DNA from: Parapedobacter pyrenivorans
GTDB lineage: Bacteria; Bacteroidota; Bacteroidia; Sphingobacteriales; Sphingobacteriaceae
Reading direction: 5' to 3'
Assembly: GCF_014636865.1 (NCBI RefSeq)
Contig: NZ_BMER01000005.1
Location: forward strand, 182,483-246,482
Length of the DNA: 64,000 nucleotides
Of this stretch, positions 13,862 through 23,049 are shown piece after piece. Made by a program: the position numbers and the translations under genes. Within the stretch, counting starts at the first letter, position 1; every line of letters begins with the position of its first letter. Under the pieces are notes generated by a model. The model was not told the DNA's origin and made no database searches. It saw only the letters and a program-made list of their open reading frames with translations.

Positions 13862-16771
13862 ATGTTGCGTATACTGATGTGCTGTATGGTGGTGGGTTGC
13901 CTGTTACCCTTTCGGGGAGTTTCGCAGGCGGTCCAGTTCCAGCAACTCAGCGTGGAGGAGGGATTGTCGCATAACCACGTTACCGCTATCGTGAAGGACA
14001 AGCGTGGCTTCCTTTGGTTTGGTACACCCGCGGGGCTCAGCCGTTATGACGGGCATGAAGTCAAGGTATTCCGGCATGCTGCAAACCAACCGTACAGTAT
14101 CGTCGACAGTGATATCCTGGATTTGTTTGTTGGGCCGCATCGTCAACTGTGGGTAAAGACGAAACTGGGCATGAACATATACGACGACCGTCGGGAACAA
14201 TTCATACGCAATGTAGATAGTGTCTTGCAGTCGATGGGACTGCCGATAGCGGAAATAATAGCTATCCAACGCAACGATCAGGGCAAATGCTGGTTTTTGC
14301 AGGCAGAGGGGATGGTGTCCAGCTACGACGAGCAAAACGGCGTGGTTTCTTCCTATCCAAGAGCAGACCCCGCGGCCCCCGTTACCGGGATTGCGCTCGA
14401 TCGGTCGGGAAAAGCCTGGACGGTCGATCAACAGGGTACAGTCTGTCAATTGGAGGGCGGATCGCGGGTTGCGTATCGGTTGCGCGACCGCGATGGCGGC
14501 GATCAGGGCAGCGCAGATTTCCAGCTGTTCATTGATCGCAATGGGTATCCGTGGGTATATGCCGCCAGTCTGCCGGTGGGCGTTTATTGGTGGCCCGATG
14601 AGCAGGGCCCGCCCCTGCACCTAACGACCGAGTCCGAAGGCATGTCGTTGAACAACCAGCTTATTTTCGGGATGGCCGAAGACCCCGACGGAAACATCTG
14701 GATTGCCACGGATCACGGCGGGATCAATCTCGTTGACCCCAAGAATCGGCAGATTTCCTATTTGCTACACGATGAATACAACGACCGGACCATAAGCCAG
14801 AACAGTGTCATGGCGATTTACTGCGATGTAGACGGCATCCTATGGGCCGGTACGTTCAAGCGCGGTGTCAGTTATTATCACCCCAGCCAGATTCAGTTTG
14901 CGCTGTACCAACGGCAGCGGGGTAGGGGTGAGTCCGTGCTGCCGTTTGATGACATCAACCAGTTTGTGGAAGACGAGAAGGGTAATGTATGGATCGGTAC
15001 AAATGGCGGCGGACTGATTTATTTCGATCGGCGGGCCAATCGGTTTACGCAATACCGCCACAACCCCAAAGATCCGCACAGTCTCGGCAGCGATGTGATT
15101 GTCAACTTGTACATCGATCGCAAAGGTGTGCTCTGGATCGGTACATATCACGGAGGGCTCAACCGTTTCGATGGCCATCGATTTGTACGTTATACACATG
15201 ATGCGCTTAATCCGGCTTCCATTCCCGACAACAGTGTTTGGGAAATCTATGAGGACACCCGCGGGCGGTTTTGGGTGGGTACACTCAAGGCCGGATTGGC
15301 TCAGCTCAATCGTGCCACAGGCCGTTTCACCCGGTTGGGTTTTGGTGAGCAGGGATTTACGCAATCTGCCTACATCTCGGCCATTACCGAAGACCAGCGG
15401 GGCGGAATTTGGTTCGGCACGGCTACGGGTGTCGAAATGCTCACGCCGGAAGGCACATTCAAACTGTTTTCCTATCGAGGAGATCAGCCGGGGGCACTGA
15501 GCAACGATCATGTCAACGAGATTATCGAAGATGGCCATCAACGCATTTGGGTGGCCACACGCGAAGGGTTGAACCTCTATGACGCAGCTACCGGTACATT
15601 CCGGGCTTTCCGTATGGAAGATGGACTGCCGGACAATACGGTGCTGGGCGTGGTCGAAGACCGGGAAGGAACGATTTGGGTCAGCACAGCCCGGGGCATT
15701 TCCGCCATCCGGGAGGAGATAAGCAACCCCGGGCAATGGCGGTTTTGGAACTACGACCGTCGGGACGGATTGCAGGGCAACGCATTCAATGAAGATGCCA
15801 TCTGTCTGCTATCAACTGGAGAATTGCTTTTCGGCGGCCCTTCCGGATTCAACGTCATCGACCCGGCACATATCCAGTCGCCACCTTCAACGCAAACGCC
15901 GCCCGTGCTCACCGATTTCCAACTATTTAACCGCAGCGTAGACGTGTCGCAGTGGCTCGGCCGCAAGGAGGTAACGCTTTCCCATGAACAGGATATGCTG
16001 GGATTCGTGGTCGCCTCGTTATATTTTCTCAATAAAGACCGCGCCTATTTCCGTTACAAATTGGAGGGGTTCGACCAAGATTGGGTGGCGATGGATCGCC
16101 GCACGCGCAAGGCCGCGTTTACCAACTTGGATCCCGGCAACTACCAATTCCGCGTGATGGTATCTGAAGACGGCGAAAACTGGAGTGTACCCTATACGCT
16201 GGCATCCATTACCATCATGCCACCATTTTGGAGAACGGGTTGGGCGTATTTCCTATATACGGTCTTTGGATTAGGTAGTATATTGTTGATCCGGCATATC
16301 GAACGGACGCGCGAAAAGACGCGTTTTGCATTGCAGCGGGAACGCCAGGAGGCTCGCTCCAAGCTGGAAAACGTGCTGAAGCAGCAAGCAACGATGGAGC
16401 AGGTTTATAAAAAGAAGCTTGATGTTTTTCCTTCCGAAAAGCCGGTGATGACTGCCGACGAATCATTTTTAAGGAAAGCGTTGGATACGGTAGAGCAGCA
16501 TATGGCTGAAGCCGACTTTTCCGTAGAATCCTTCGCCCATGCGATGCACGTTAGCCGGGTCAGCCTGTACAAACGCATTCTTACATTAACAGGCCACACG
16601 CCATCGGAGTTTATCCGCAATATCCGTTTACGGCGGGGTGCGCAACTGTTGGAGCAGTCGGGACTCACCGTCGCCGAAATTGCCTATGAAGTCGGGTTCA
16701 GCAATCCCAAGCCGTTCAGCAAATATTTCAAAGCACTTTACGGTGTAGCCCCTTCTGCCTACCGGAAATAG
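13862..16771 (+). CDS. Kinase-less HTCS-like regulator: propeller sensor, Y_Y_Y, TM, AraC DNA-binding domain
   Basis: The protein has 969 residues from the ATG at 13862 (upstream ATG at 13850 sits on the predicted transcript start). It has a signal peptide (about 1-22), two seven-bladed propellers of Reg_prop repeats (about 25-690, recurring G-x-(I/L)-W-(I/F)-G-T units), a Y_Y_Y domain (about 727-792), one transmembrane helix (793-811), a short charged linker (812-862) and an AraC helix-turn-helix domain (about 863-969, ending VEIAYEVGFSN-type and FSKYFKALYGVAPSAYRK). Normal hybrid two-component systems of this family run about 1300-1400 residues, with HisKA, HATPase and receiver domains between the membrane helix and AraC. 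All three are absent, yet the reading frame is clean. It should sense oligosaccharide in the periplasm and activate PUL B, which starts 131 bp downstream. Confidence 0.93.
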   Translation: MLRILMCCMVVGCLLPFRGVSQAVQFQQLSVEEGLSHNHVTAIVKDKRGFLWFGTPAGLSRYDGHEVKVFRHAANQPYSIVDSDILDLFVGPHRQLWVKTKLGMNIYDDRREQFIRNVDSVLQSMGLPIAEIIAIQRNDQGKCWFLQAEGMVSSYDEQNGVVSSYPRADPAAPVTGIALDRSGKAWTVDQQGTVCQLEGGSRVAYRLRDRDGGDQGSADFQLFIDRNGYPWVYAASLPVGVYWWPDEQGPPLHLTTESEGMSLNNQLIFGMAEDPDGNIWIATDHGGINLVDPKNRQISYLLHDEYNDRTISQNSVMAIYCDVDGILWAGTFKRGVSYYHPSQIQFALYQRQRGRGESVLPFDDINQFVEDEKGNVWIGTNGGGLIYFDRRANRFTQYRHNPKDPHSLGSDVIVNLYIDRKGVLWIGTYHGGLNRFDGHRFVRYTHDALNPASIPDNSVWEIYEDTRGRFWVGTLKAGLAQLNRATGRFTRLGFGEQGFTQSAYISAITEDQRGGIWFGTATGVEMLTPEGTFKLFSYRGDQPGALSNDHVNEIIEDGHQRIWVATREGLNLYDAATGTFRAFRMEDGLPDNTVLGVVEDREGTIWVSTARGISAIREEISNPGQWRFWNYDRRDGLQGNAFNEDAICLLSTGELLFGGPSGFNVIDPAHIQSPPSTQTPPVLTDFQLFNRSVDVSQWLGRKEVTLSHEQDMLGFVVASLYFLNKDRAYFRYKLEGFDQDWVAMDRRTRKAAFTNLDPGNYQFRVMVSEDGENWSVPYTLASITIMPPFWRTGWAYFLYTVFGLGSILLIRHIERTREKTRFALQRERQEARSKLENVLKQQATMEQVYKKKLDVFPSEKPVMTADESFLRKALDTVEQHMAEADFSVESFAHAMHVSRVSLYKRILTLTGHTPSEFIRNIRLRRGAQLLEQSGLTVAEIAYEVGFSNPKPFSKYFKALYGVAPSAYRK

Positions 16772-16849
16772 ACTTGTAGTGGCAGGTAAGTTAACCAAAA
16801 TACCCGCATTTATTAACATACTTATCCCCTCATATCCACCCGTCGCTCC

Positions 16850-16857
16850 TATTTTTG
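16850..16857 (+). promoter_or_regulatory. -7 box of the GH31 promoter
   Basis: TATTTTTG is a perfect TAnnTTTG, but no TTTG lies at -33, as expected for an activator-dependent PUL promoter. The transcript would start near 16864, excluding the ATG at 16855 as the GH31 start and favouring 16903. Confidence 0.5.
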
Positions 16858-16902
16858 ATGCCGATAACCAATTGCGTTAACCAGCTACCGTTATTACTTT
16901 TT

Positions 16903-19770
16903 ATGATGAACATGAAACTTGCGTTTGTTGCTGCTATATGTTTTGGCAACCCGTTGGTGCCGGCGATGGCAATAGCGGAAGACCATCCTCAAATAACCCG
17001 AACGGCTACCGGCGTATCCGTTACGTTCAGTGGCTCGGCCACCGCGATTGATCAGGAAGTAACACTGGATGTCATTACCGATCGGATTATTCATGTCGTT
17101 GCCAAGCCATTGGGCGGGCATGTAGCGCCCAGTGAGTCGCTGGTTATCGTCGATTCCCTTCGCCGTACGGCAGGCCCGTGGACGCTCGAAGAGGCGAGCG
17201 ATTACCTCCGGTTGAAGACCGCGGCACTCACGGCAAGGGTGTCGTTGCTTTCCGGTGCGGTGGATTTCCTGGACGGGCGCGGGCAGCCGCTGTTGGCCGA
17301 AGAACGGCGGGATGCGACCACATTTGAGTCCGACGCGTATGATGGCGATGCATTTTACCGGATCCGTCAGCATTTTTCCGTATCCCAAACCGAGGGCCTG
17401 TATGGGCTGGGACAACATCAAAAGGGGGTGATGAACTACCAGGGCCGGCAAGTGACCCTATTGCAGTACAACACAATGATCGGGGTTCCTTTCCTGCTGT
17501 CCACCAACAATTATGGCATCCTCTGGCACAACTATTCAATCACGAAGGCCGGCGATATCCGGCCGCTGTTACCGCTTTCGGCCTTCCGCCTGTATTCCAA
17601 GGAAGGGCAGCGTGGGTGGCTTACGGCAACCTATCGGGATAAGGACGATCCCGAAACTATTCGTTTATCCCGACCGGAGTCGGAGATTGACTACCGATAC
17701 CTGAGCGACCAACCCCGGTTTCCGGATTCGGTAAATCTAGCAAGTAGCTTGGTTACCTATGAGGGGCAGTTGGAATCGCCCTACAGTGGGCTGCATCGCC
17801 TGCATTTCACCTATTCAGGCTACGTCAAGGTTTGGGTAGATGACCAGTTGCAGGAAGATCGCTGGCGTGAATCGTGGAATGCCGGTTCTTTTGAGCTCGC
17901 TTTGGCTATGGAAGCCGGCCATCGGCACGACATACGGATCGAATGGCTACCAGACGGAAGCCAGTCCTATCTCGGTATCGCGTGGCAACGACCCATCCCC
18001 GATACAGTCAAGGGCACGTTTTCGTTTGATTCGGAGGCCGGAGCGGGGGTAGACTACTATTTCGTCACTGGCGATAGCATGGAAGATGTAATTGGCGGGT
18101 ACCGCCACCTTACCGGTCGGGCGCCCATTATGCCGCGCTGGGCATTCGGTTTCTGGCAGAGCCGCGAGCGTTACAAAACGCAGGCAGATTTAGAAAGTAC
18201 GGCGATGGAATTCCGCCGCCGGAAGATTCCCATCGACAACATGGTACAGGATTGGTCCTATTGGCGTGAGCACGATTGGGGGAGCCACGATTTTGATCCC
18301 GCGCGGTTTCCCGATCCGGAGGGGATGGTGGATCGACTGCACAAAAACCACTTCCACCTTATGATTTCGGTTTGGCCCAAAATTAACGAGGCGTCTAGCG
18401 TGTATACGCGGTTTCGTGACAATGGCTGGCTCTATCCCCGGAATATTTACGACCGTCGCAAGGATTGGATCGGTAAGGGCTATACTTCCACATTCTACGA
18501 CCCGTTCAACGCCCGTGCCCGTATGGGCTTTTGGGAGTTGATGAACGAGAAATTATACCAAAAGGGTATCGATGCCTGGTGGATGGATGCCAGTGAGCCG
18601 GATGTCCATTCCAACATCAACATCGACGCAAGAAAATCCGTCATGCAACCTGCCATCGGCTCATCGGTGCGTTATTACAATGCTTTTCCCTTGGAAAACG
18701 CGCGGGGCATTTACGAAGGGCAACGGGATACGGATCCCAACCAACGGGTATTCATTCTCACCCGCTCTTACTTTGCCGGCCAGCAGCGCTACGCTGCAGC
18801 GGCTTGGAGCGGCGACATCTCGTCGCGCTGGCACGATATGAAAGACCAGATTGCTGCCGGGGTTAATTTCTCGATGTCTGGCACGCCCTATTGGACGATG
18901 GATGCCGGGGGCTTTTTGGTGGAGCGGCGTTTCCACAATCCCAGTGCGGAAGATCAGGAAGAATGGCGCGAATTGAATGCCCGGTGGTACCAGTATGGTG
19001 CTTTTCTGCCCATCTTCCGTGCACATGGGCAGTTTCCCTACCGTGAGCCGTTCAACATCGCTCCGGAAGGTCATCTTGCTTATAACAGCATGCGCTATTC
19101 CATCGGACTGCGTTATCGGCTATTGCCCTACACCTATTCGCTGGCCGGCGGCATTTACCTGTATAATGCCACGATGCTCAGGGGCTTGGCGATGGACTTC
19201 CCTCACGACACCCAAACGCTGAACGTCGGCGACCAGTTCCTATTTGGCCCCTCGCTGCTCGTCAGCCCGGTAACACAGCCCGGTGTTACCTCACGCGAGG
19301 TTTATTTGCCACAAGGAGCGGGGTGGTATGATTTTTACAGTGGCGAATACCATCGTGGCGGGCAGAGACTTGCGGCGGCGGCGCCCTACGAGCGTATACC
19401 GCTTTTTGTAAAGACTGGCAGCATCATTCCACTTGGCCCGGAGCTGCAATACACGGATGAGAAGCCAGCCAGGGAAATCACGCTTTTCGTTTATGCAGGT
19501 GCAGATGCCTCATTTGAGCTGTACGAAGACGAAGGGACCAATTATAATTACGAGCAGGGAAAATTCAGTACCATCGCCTTTACGTATCAAGACGGCACCG
19601 GAGTGCTGCATATCGGTAATCGGAAAGGTTCGTTTGAAGGGATGCTGGCACGTCGTATCTTTCGCATCGTCTATGTACAGCCAGAGAGGCCTCAGGGTGT
19701 GGATACATCCATTAGCACCACGCAGACGGCGACGTATTCCGGAAAGGAACAACGGATCAAATTGAAATAA
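16903..19770 (+). CDS. GH31 alpha-glycosidase (probable alpha-xylosidase) with PA14 insert
   Basis: The protein has 955 residues from the ATG at 16903, chosen because it begins a good signal peptide (MMNMKLAFVAAICFG) and lies after the predicted promoter. An N-terminal galactose-mutarotase-like domain comes first. A PA14 domain follows (about 259-366, including GYVKVWVDDQLQEDRW and HRHDIRIEWLPDGSQSYLGIAW). Then the TIM barrel has nucleophile Asp562 in WWMDASEPD and acid/base Asp638 in WSGDISSRW. PA14-bearing GH31 enzymes characterised in Bacteroides and Cellvibrio are alpha-xylosidases that trim xyloglucan oligosaccharides, so xyloglucan is a reasonable guess for PUL B. It lies 46 bp before SusC and is probably co-transcribed. 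Confidence 0.92.
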   Translation: MMNMKLAFVAAICFGNPLVPAMAIAEDHPQITRTATGVSVTFSGSATAIDQEVTLDVITDRIIHVVAKPLGGHVAPSESLVIVDSLRRTAGPWTLEEASDYLRLKTAALTARVSLLSGAVDFLDGRGQPLLAEERRDATTFESDAYDGDAFYRIRQHFSVSQTEGLYGLGQHQKGVMNYQGRQVTLLQYNTMIGVPFLLSTNNYGILWHNYSITKAGDIRPLLPLSAFRLYSKEGQRGWLTATYRDKDDPETIRLSRPESEIDYRYLSDQPRFPDSVNLASSLVTYEGQLESPYSGLHRLHFTYSGYVKVWVDDQLQEDRWRESWNAGSFELALAMEAGHRHDIRIEWLPDGSQSYLGIAWQRPIPDTVKGTFSFDSEAGAGVDYYFVTGDSMEDVIGGYRHLTGRAPIMPRWAFGFWQSRERYKTQADLESTAMEFRRRKIPIDNMVQDWSYWREHDWGSHDFDPARFPDPEGMVDRLHKNHFHLMISVWPKINEASSVYTRFRDNGWLYPRNIYDRRKDWIGKGYTSTFYDPFNARARMGFWELMNEKLYQKGIDAWWMDASEPDVHSNINIDARKSVMQPAIGSSVRYYNAFPLENARGIYEGQRDTDPNQRVFILTRSYFAGQQRYAAAAWSGDISSRWHDMKDQIAAGVNFSMSGTPYWTMDAGGFLVERRFHNPSAEDQEEWRELNARWYQYGAFLPIFRAHGQFPYREPFNIAPEGHLAYNSMRYSIGLRYRLLPYTYSLAGGIYLYNATMLRGLAMDFPHDTQTLNVGDQFLFGPSLLVSPVTQPGVTSREVYLPQGAGWYDFYSGEYHRGGQRLAAAAPYERIPLFVKTGSIIPLGPELQYTDEKPAREITLFVYAGADASFELYEDEGTNYNYEQGKFSTIAFTYQDGTGVLHIGNRKGSFEGMLARRIFRIVYVQPERPQGVDTSISTTQTATYSGKEQRIKLK

Positions 19771-19816
19771 ATCAGTACGTACAATTGTTTAATCCTTCAA
19801 TTATAAACAAAAAACC

Positions 19817-22800
19817 ATGCAATTCAATTTTTACAAACAGTACACGCGAAGGCTGCTGCAGCTCACCATGGGTTGCGTCGCCTTGGGCATTTCGGTGCCG
19901 CCCGATGTCGCTTTTGCGCACGGATCTTACGGATACCTAGCCGGGCGCTCACACACGGCGCAAACTACGGTTAGCGGCACAGTCATCGATGATTCAGGCC
20001 TACCCTTGGCGGCTGTCACCGTTTCCGAAAAGAACACGAACACATCAACGACCACCGATGGCGAGGGGCACTTCCAGCTGTCGGTCTCGTCCAGCGATGC
20101 CATTTTGGTGTTTTCGTCGATTGGGTATACCCCGCAAGAGATTGCTATTGGCAATCGGCAGTTAATCAACGTTACGTTGGAAATGTCCGTCAATACCCTT
20201 GAGGAGCTGGTGGTGGTAGGATACGGTACGCAAAAGAAGAAGCTGACTACCGGAGCTACGGTACAGGTAAGCGGCGAAGACATCGCCAAGCTCAGCACGA
20301 CCAATGTGGTCAATGCCCTGCAGAGCCAATCCCCCGGCGTACAGATTACCCAAGCCTCCGGTATGCCTGGCCAAGGGTTCAAGGTTAATATCCGCGGTAT
20401 CGGTACCATAGGCAACTCACAGCCCCTTTACGTTATCGACAATGTCATCGGCGGCGATATCAACAGCCTCAATCCGTCGGATATCGAATCCATCGATATC
20501 CTGAAGGATGCTGCTTCGGCAGCGATATACGGATCGCGGGCTGCCAATGGCGTGGTGCTGGTTACCACCAAGCAGGGCAAAGCCGGCAAGGTTACACTCA
20601 ACTACGATGCGTTTGTGGGCTGGCAAAACGCCTATAAGTTGCCGTCTTTGCTCAATGCCAAGGAATATATGGCCATCCAAAATGAGCGCCGTTTCAATGA
20701 AGGACAGGCGCCCTATGATTGGGCCTACGAGATACCTGTTCAGTACCAGCAAATCCAGGATGGTACCTGGAATGGCACCAATTGGCTCGAGGAAATTCAC
20801 AATCCCAATGCGCTGACGCAAAACCACGCATTCAACCTTACCGGCGGTACTGATCGGTCTACATTTGCCTTAGGCTACTCGGTTGCGTCGCAAGATGGTA
20901 TTTTCGGCAAGCCGGTGGCCCCGCACCTCAACCGGCACACCGTCCGGATCAATTCAAACCATGTTATCCTCAAAACGGACGACTTCGATGTGCTTAAGTT
21001 CGGCGAGAATCTCACGTATACTTACCGCAACAACTCCGGTATCGGCATCGGCAATATTTATTGGAACGATGTCAACAACATGCTCAAAGGCAATCCGTTG
21101 ATGCCGGTATATAATAGTGAAGGCGGCTACTACGATTATGCCAGTAAATTGGCCGATGGTTGGCGCCTTGACGGGATGACCGCCAATCCCATAGCAGACA
21201 TGGTGTATAGGCGCGGGCAAAACGAGAGCAAAAACCATTCGATGATGGCCAATGCCTACGTGGAAATACAGCCGATTAAAGACCTGCGGTTCCGCAGCAA
21301 CTTCGGTTACCGACTGAATGCCTCTTCTTACCGGTCATATACGCCTACCTTCAGGTTATCTGACAATTCTGTCAATGACATCGACGATATCTCGCAAAAC
21401 CAGAGCGTGGGTTACGGTTGGTTGTTGGAAAACACCGTTTCCTACCAGCGCACGGTCGGTACGGGCCATCATTTTGATGCGGTGCTCGGCCAGTCGATGG
21501 AGCGTTGGGGGCTGGGCGAAAATCTCAGTGTCACCACTTCCAATTCGTCATTTCCGGGTAGCTGGCAGCATGCCTATGTGGGCAACTGGATGGCATTTGC
21601 CGGATTCACACCAACCATCGGTGGCAGCCACGACCTCGAAAATAATTTTGCCTCATTTTTCGGCCGGATCAATTACAACTACAAAGAAACCTACATGGCT
21701 ACCGTCATCCTGCGGGCAGATGGTTCGTCCAATTTTGCCCGGGGCCATCGTTGGGGTTATTTTCCATCGGTTTCTGCAGGCTGGAACGTCAGCAACGAGG
21801 CTTTTATGGAGTCTGTTGATTGGCTCGATTTCTTGAAGCTGCGCGGCAGCTGGGGCCAGAATGGGAATGCCAGCATCGATCCGTTTCAGTACCTGGCCAC
21901 CATTGCGCTCGACAACCACAACGGCTACTATTTCGGTAATGACAAAAATACGCTGATCACCGGTGCCTACCCGGATATCCTGCCCAACGAGGTGGTCTCG
22001 TGGGAAACTTCCGAACAGCTCAACATCGGGCTCGATGCCCGCCTGGCACAGGGTCGGCTTGGTGTCGTTTTCGATTGGTACCGCAAGTCGACCATCGATT
22101 GGTTGCTGAGGGCACCGGTATTGGCCATTTTTGGCACCGACGCACCGTTCATCAATGGGGGCGATGTTGAAAATCGCGGGTTCGAACTCGGGTTGAACTG
22201 GAATGAAACCCGTGGTGACTTTACCTACGGCATCAATCTCAACGGGTCGTATAATCGCAACCGCGTAGTGCGGATTGCCAACAACGAAAAACTCATCGAA
22301 GGATTTCCCAATGTGCTCAGTCAGGGTACGTTGCCGATGTACCGCGCGCAAGAAGGCTTCCCAATCGGCTATTTTTATGGGTATAAAACAGCTGGTATTT
22401 TCCAAAATGACCAACAAATTGCTGATTACCGGACACAGGGACATGGCGTACTGGCCACGGCCCAACCGGGCGATGTAATCTTCGTTGATACCAATGGCGA
22501 TGGCGCCATCACCGATGCAGACAAGGTGCAAATAGGCAATCCGCATCCCGATTTTACGGCGGGGCTCAATCTTTCGCTTGGCTATAAAGGGATAGATCTT
22601 AGCGTTACCGCCTTCGGGGCCTTCGGCCATCAGATTGCGAAGTCATACCGGTCATTTGCGGATAGCCCATTGCAGAATTATACCACCGAGGTATTTCAGC
22701 GCTGGCACGGCGAAGGTACTTCCAACCGCTATCCACGGCTTACCAATGGCAGCCATACCAATAGCCAGTACGTTTCGGATATCTACATTGAAGATGGCGA

Positions 22801-23038
22801 TTTCGTCAAGATCCAGAATATCACATTGGGCTACAGTTTCAAGTCGTTGTTTCCGAAGTTGCCACTTGGGCAAGCCCGCCTTTACGTATCGGCGCAAAAC
22901 CTCTACACCTTTACCGGCTACTCGGGCATGGACCCCGAAATCGGCTATGGTGATGAGCAGGGCTGGGTATCTGGCATAGACCTCGGGTTCTATCCAAGCC
23001 CACGAAATTTCATCATTGGACTGAATGTCAACTTCTAA
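19817..23038 (+). CDS. SusC-like TonB-dependent transporter (no STN domain)
   Basis: The protein has 1073 residues. The signal peptide is at about 1-34, followed directly by the carboxypeptidase-regulatory-like domain (about 50-125, VSGTVIDDSGLPLAAVTV), a TonB box region (LEELVVVGYGTQKKK), plug and barrel ending in GLNVNF. There is no STN domain, in keeping with control by the propeller/AraC regulator upstream rather than FecR. It imports PUL B oligosaccharides with the SusD 11 bp downstream. A short AT-rich leader (ATTATAAAC) precedes the ATG. Confidence 0.96.
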   Translation: MQFNFYKQYTRRLLQLTMGCVALGISVPPDVAFAHGSYGYLAGRSHTAQTTVSGTVIDDSGLPLAAVTVSEKNTNTSTTTDGEGHFQLSVSSSDAILVFSSIGYTPQEIAIGNRQLINVTLEMSVNTLEELVVVGYGTQKKKLTTGATVQVSGEDIAKLSTTNVVNALQSQSPGVQITQASGMPGQGFKVNIRGIGTIGNSQPLYVIDNVIGGDINSLNPSDIESIDILKDAASAAIYGSRAANGVVLVTTKQGKAGKVTLNYDAFVGWQNAYKLPSLLNAKEYMAIQNERRFNEGQAPYDWAYEIPVQYQQIQDGTWNGTNWLEEIHNPNALTQNHAFNLTGGTDRSTFALGYSVASQDGIFGKPVAPHLNRHTVRINSNHVILKTDDFDVLKFGENLTYTYRNNSGIGIGNIYWNDVNNMLKGNPLMPVYNSEGGYYDYASKLADGWRLDGMTANPIADMVYRRGQNESKNHSMMANAYVEIQPIKDLRFRSNFGYRLNASSYRSYTPTFRLSDNSVNDIDDISQNQSVGYGWLLENTVSYQRTVGTGHHFDAVLGQSMERWGLGENLSVTTSNSSFPGSWQHAYVGNWMAFAGFTPTIGGSHDLENNFASFFGRINYNYKETYMATVILRADGSSNFARGHRWGYFPSVSAGWNVSNEAFMESVDWLDFLKLRGSWGQNGNASIDPFQYLATIALDNHNGYYFGNDKNTLITGAYPDILPNEVVSWETSEQLNIGLDARLAQGRLGVVFDWYRKSTIDWLLRAPVLAIFGTDAPFINGGDVENRGFELGLNWNETRGDFTYGINLNGSYNRNRVVRIANNEKLIEGFPNVLSQGTLPMYRAQEGFPIGYFYGYKTAGIFQNDQQIADYRTQGHGVLATAQPGDVIFVDTNGDGAITDADKVQIGNPHPDFTAGLNLSLGYKGIDLSVTAFGAFGHQIAKSYRSFADSPLQNYTTEVFQRWHGEGTSNRYPRLTNGSHTNSQYVSDIYIEDGDFVKIQNITLGYSFKSLFPKLPLGQARLYVSAQNLYTFTGYSGMDPEIGYGDEQGWVSGIDLGFYPSPRNFIIGLNVNF

Positions 23039-23049
23039 TACGAAAGAAC

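Noticed and set aside
14840..15736. Minus-strand ORF of about 298 residues opposite the propeller repeats
   Set aside because: The repeated propeller codons create matching open frames on the other strand; no independent evidence.
21653..22630. Minus-strand ORF of about 325 residues inside SusC of PUL B
   Set aside because: Antisense to clear SusC barrel coding; no recognisable family.
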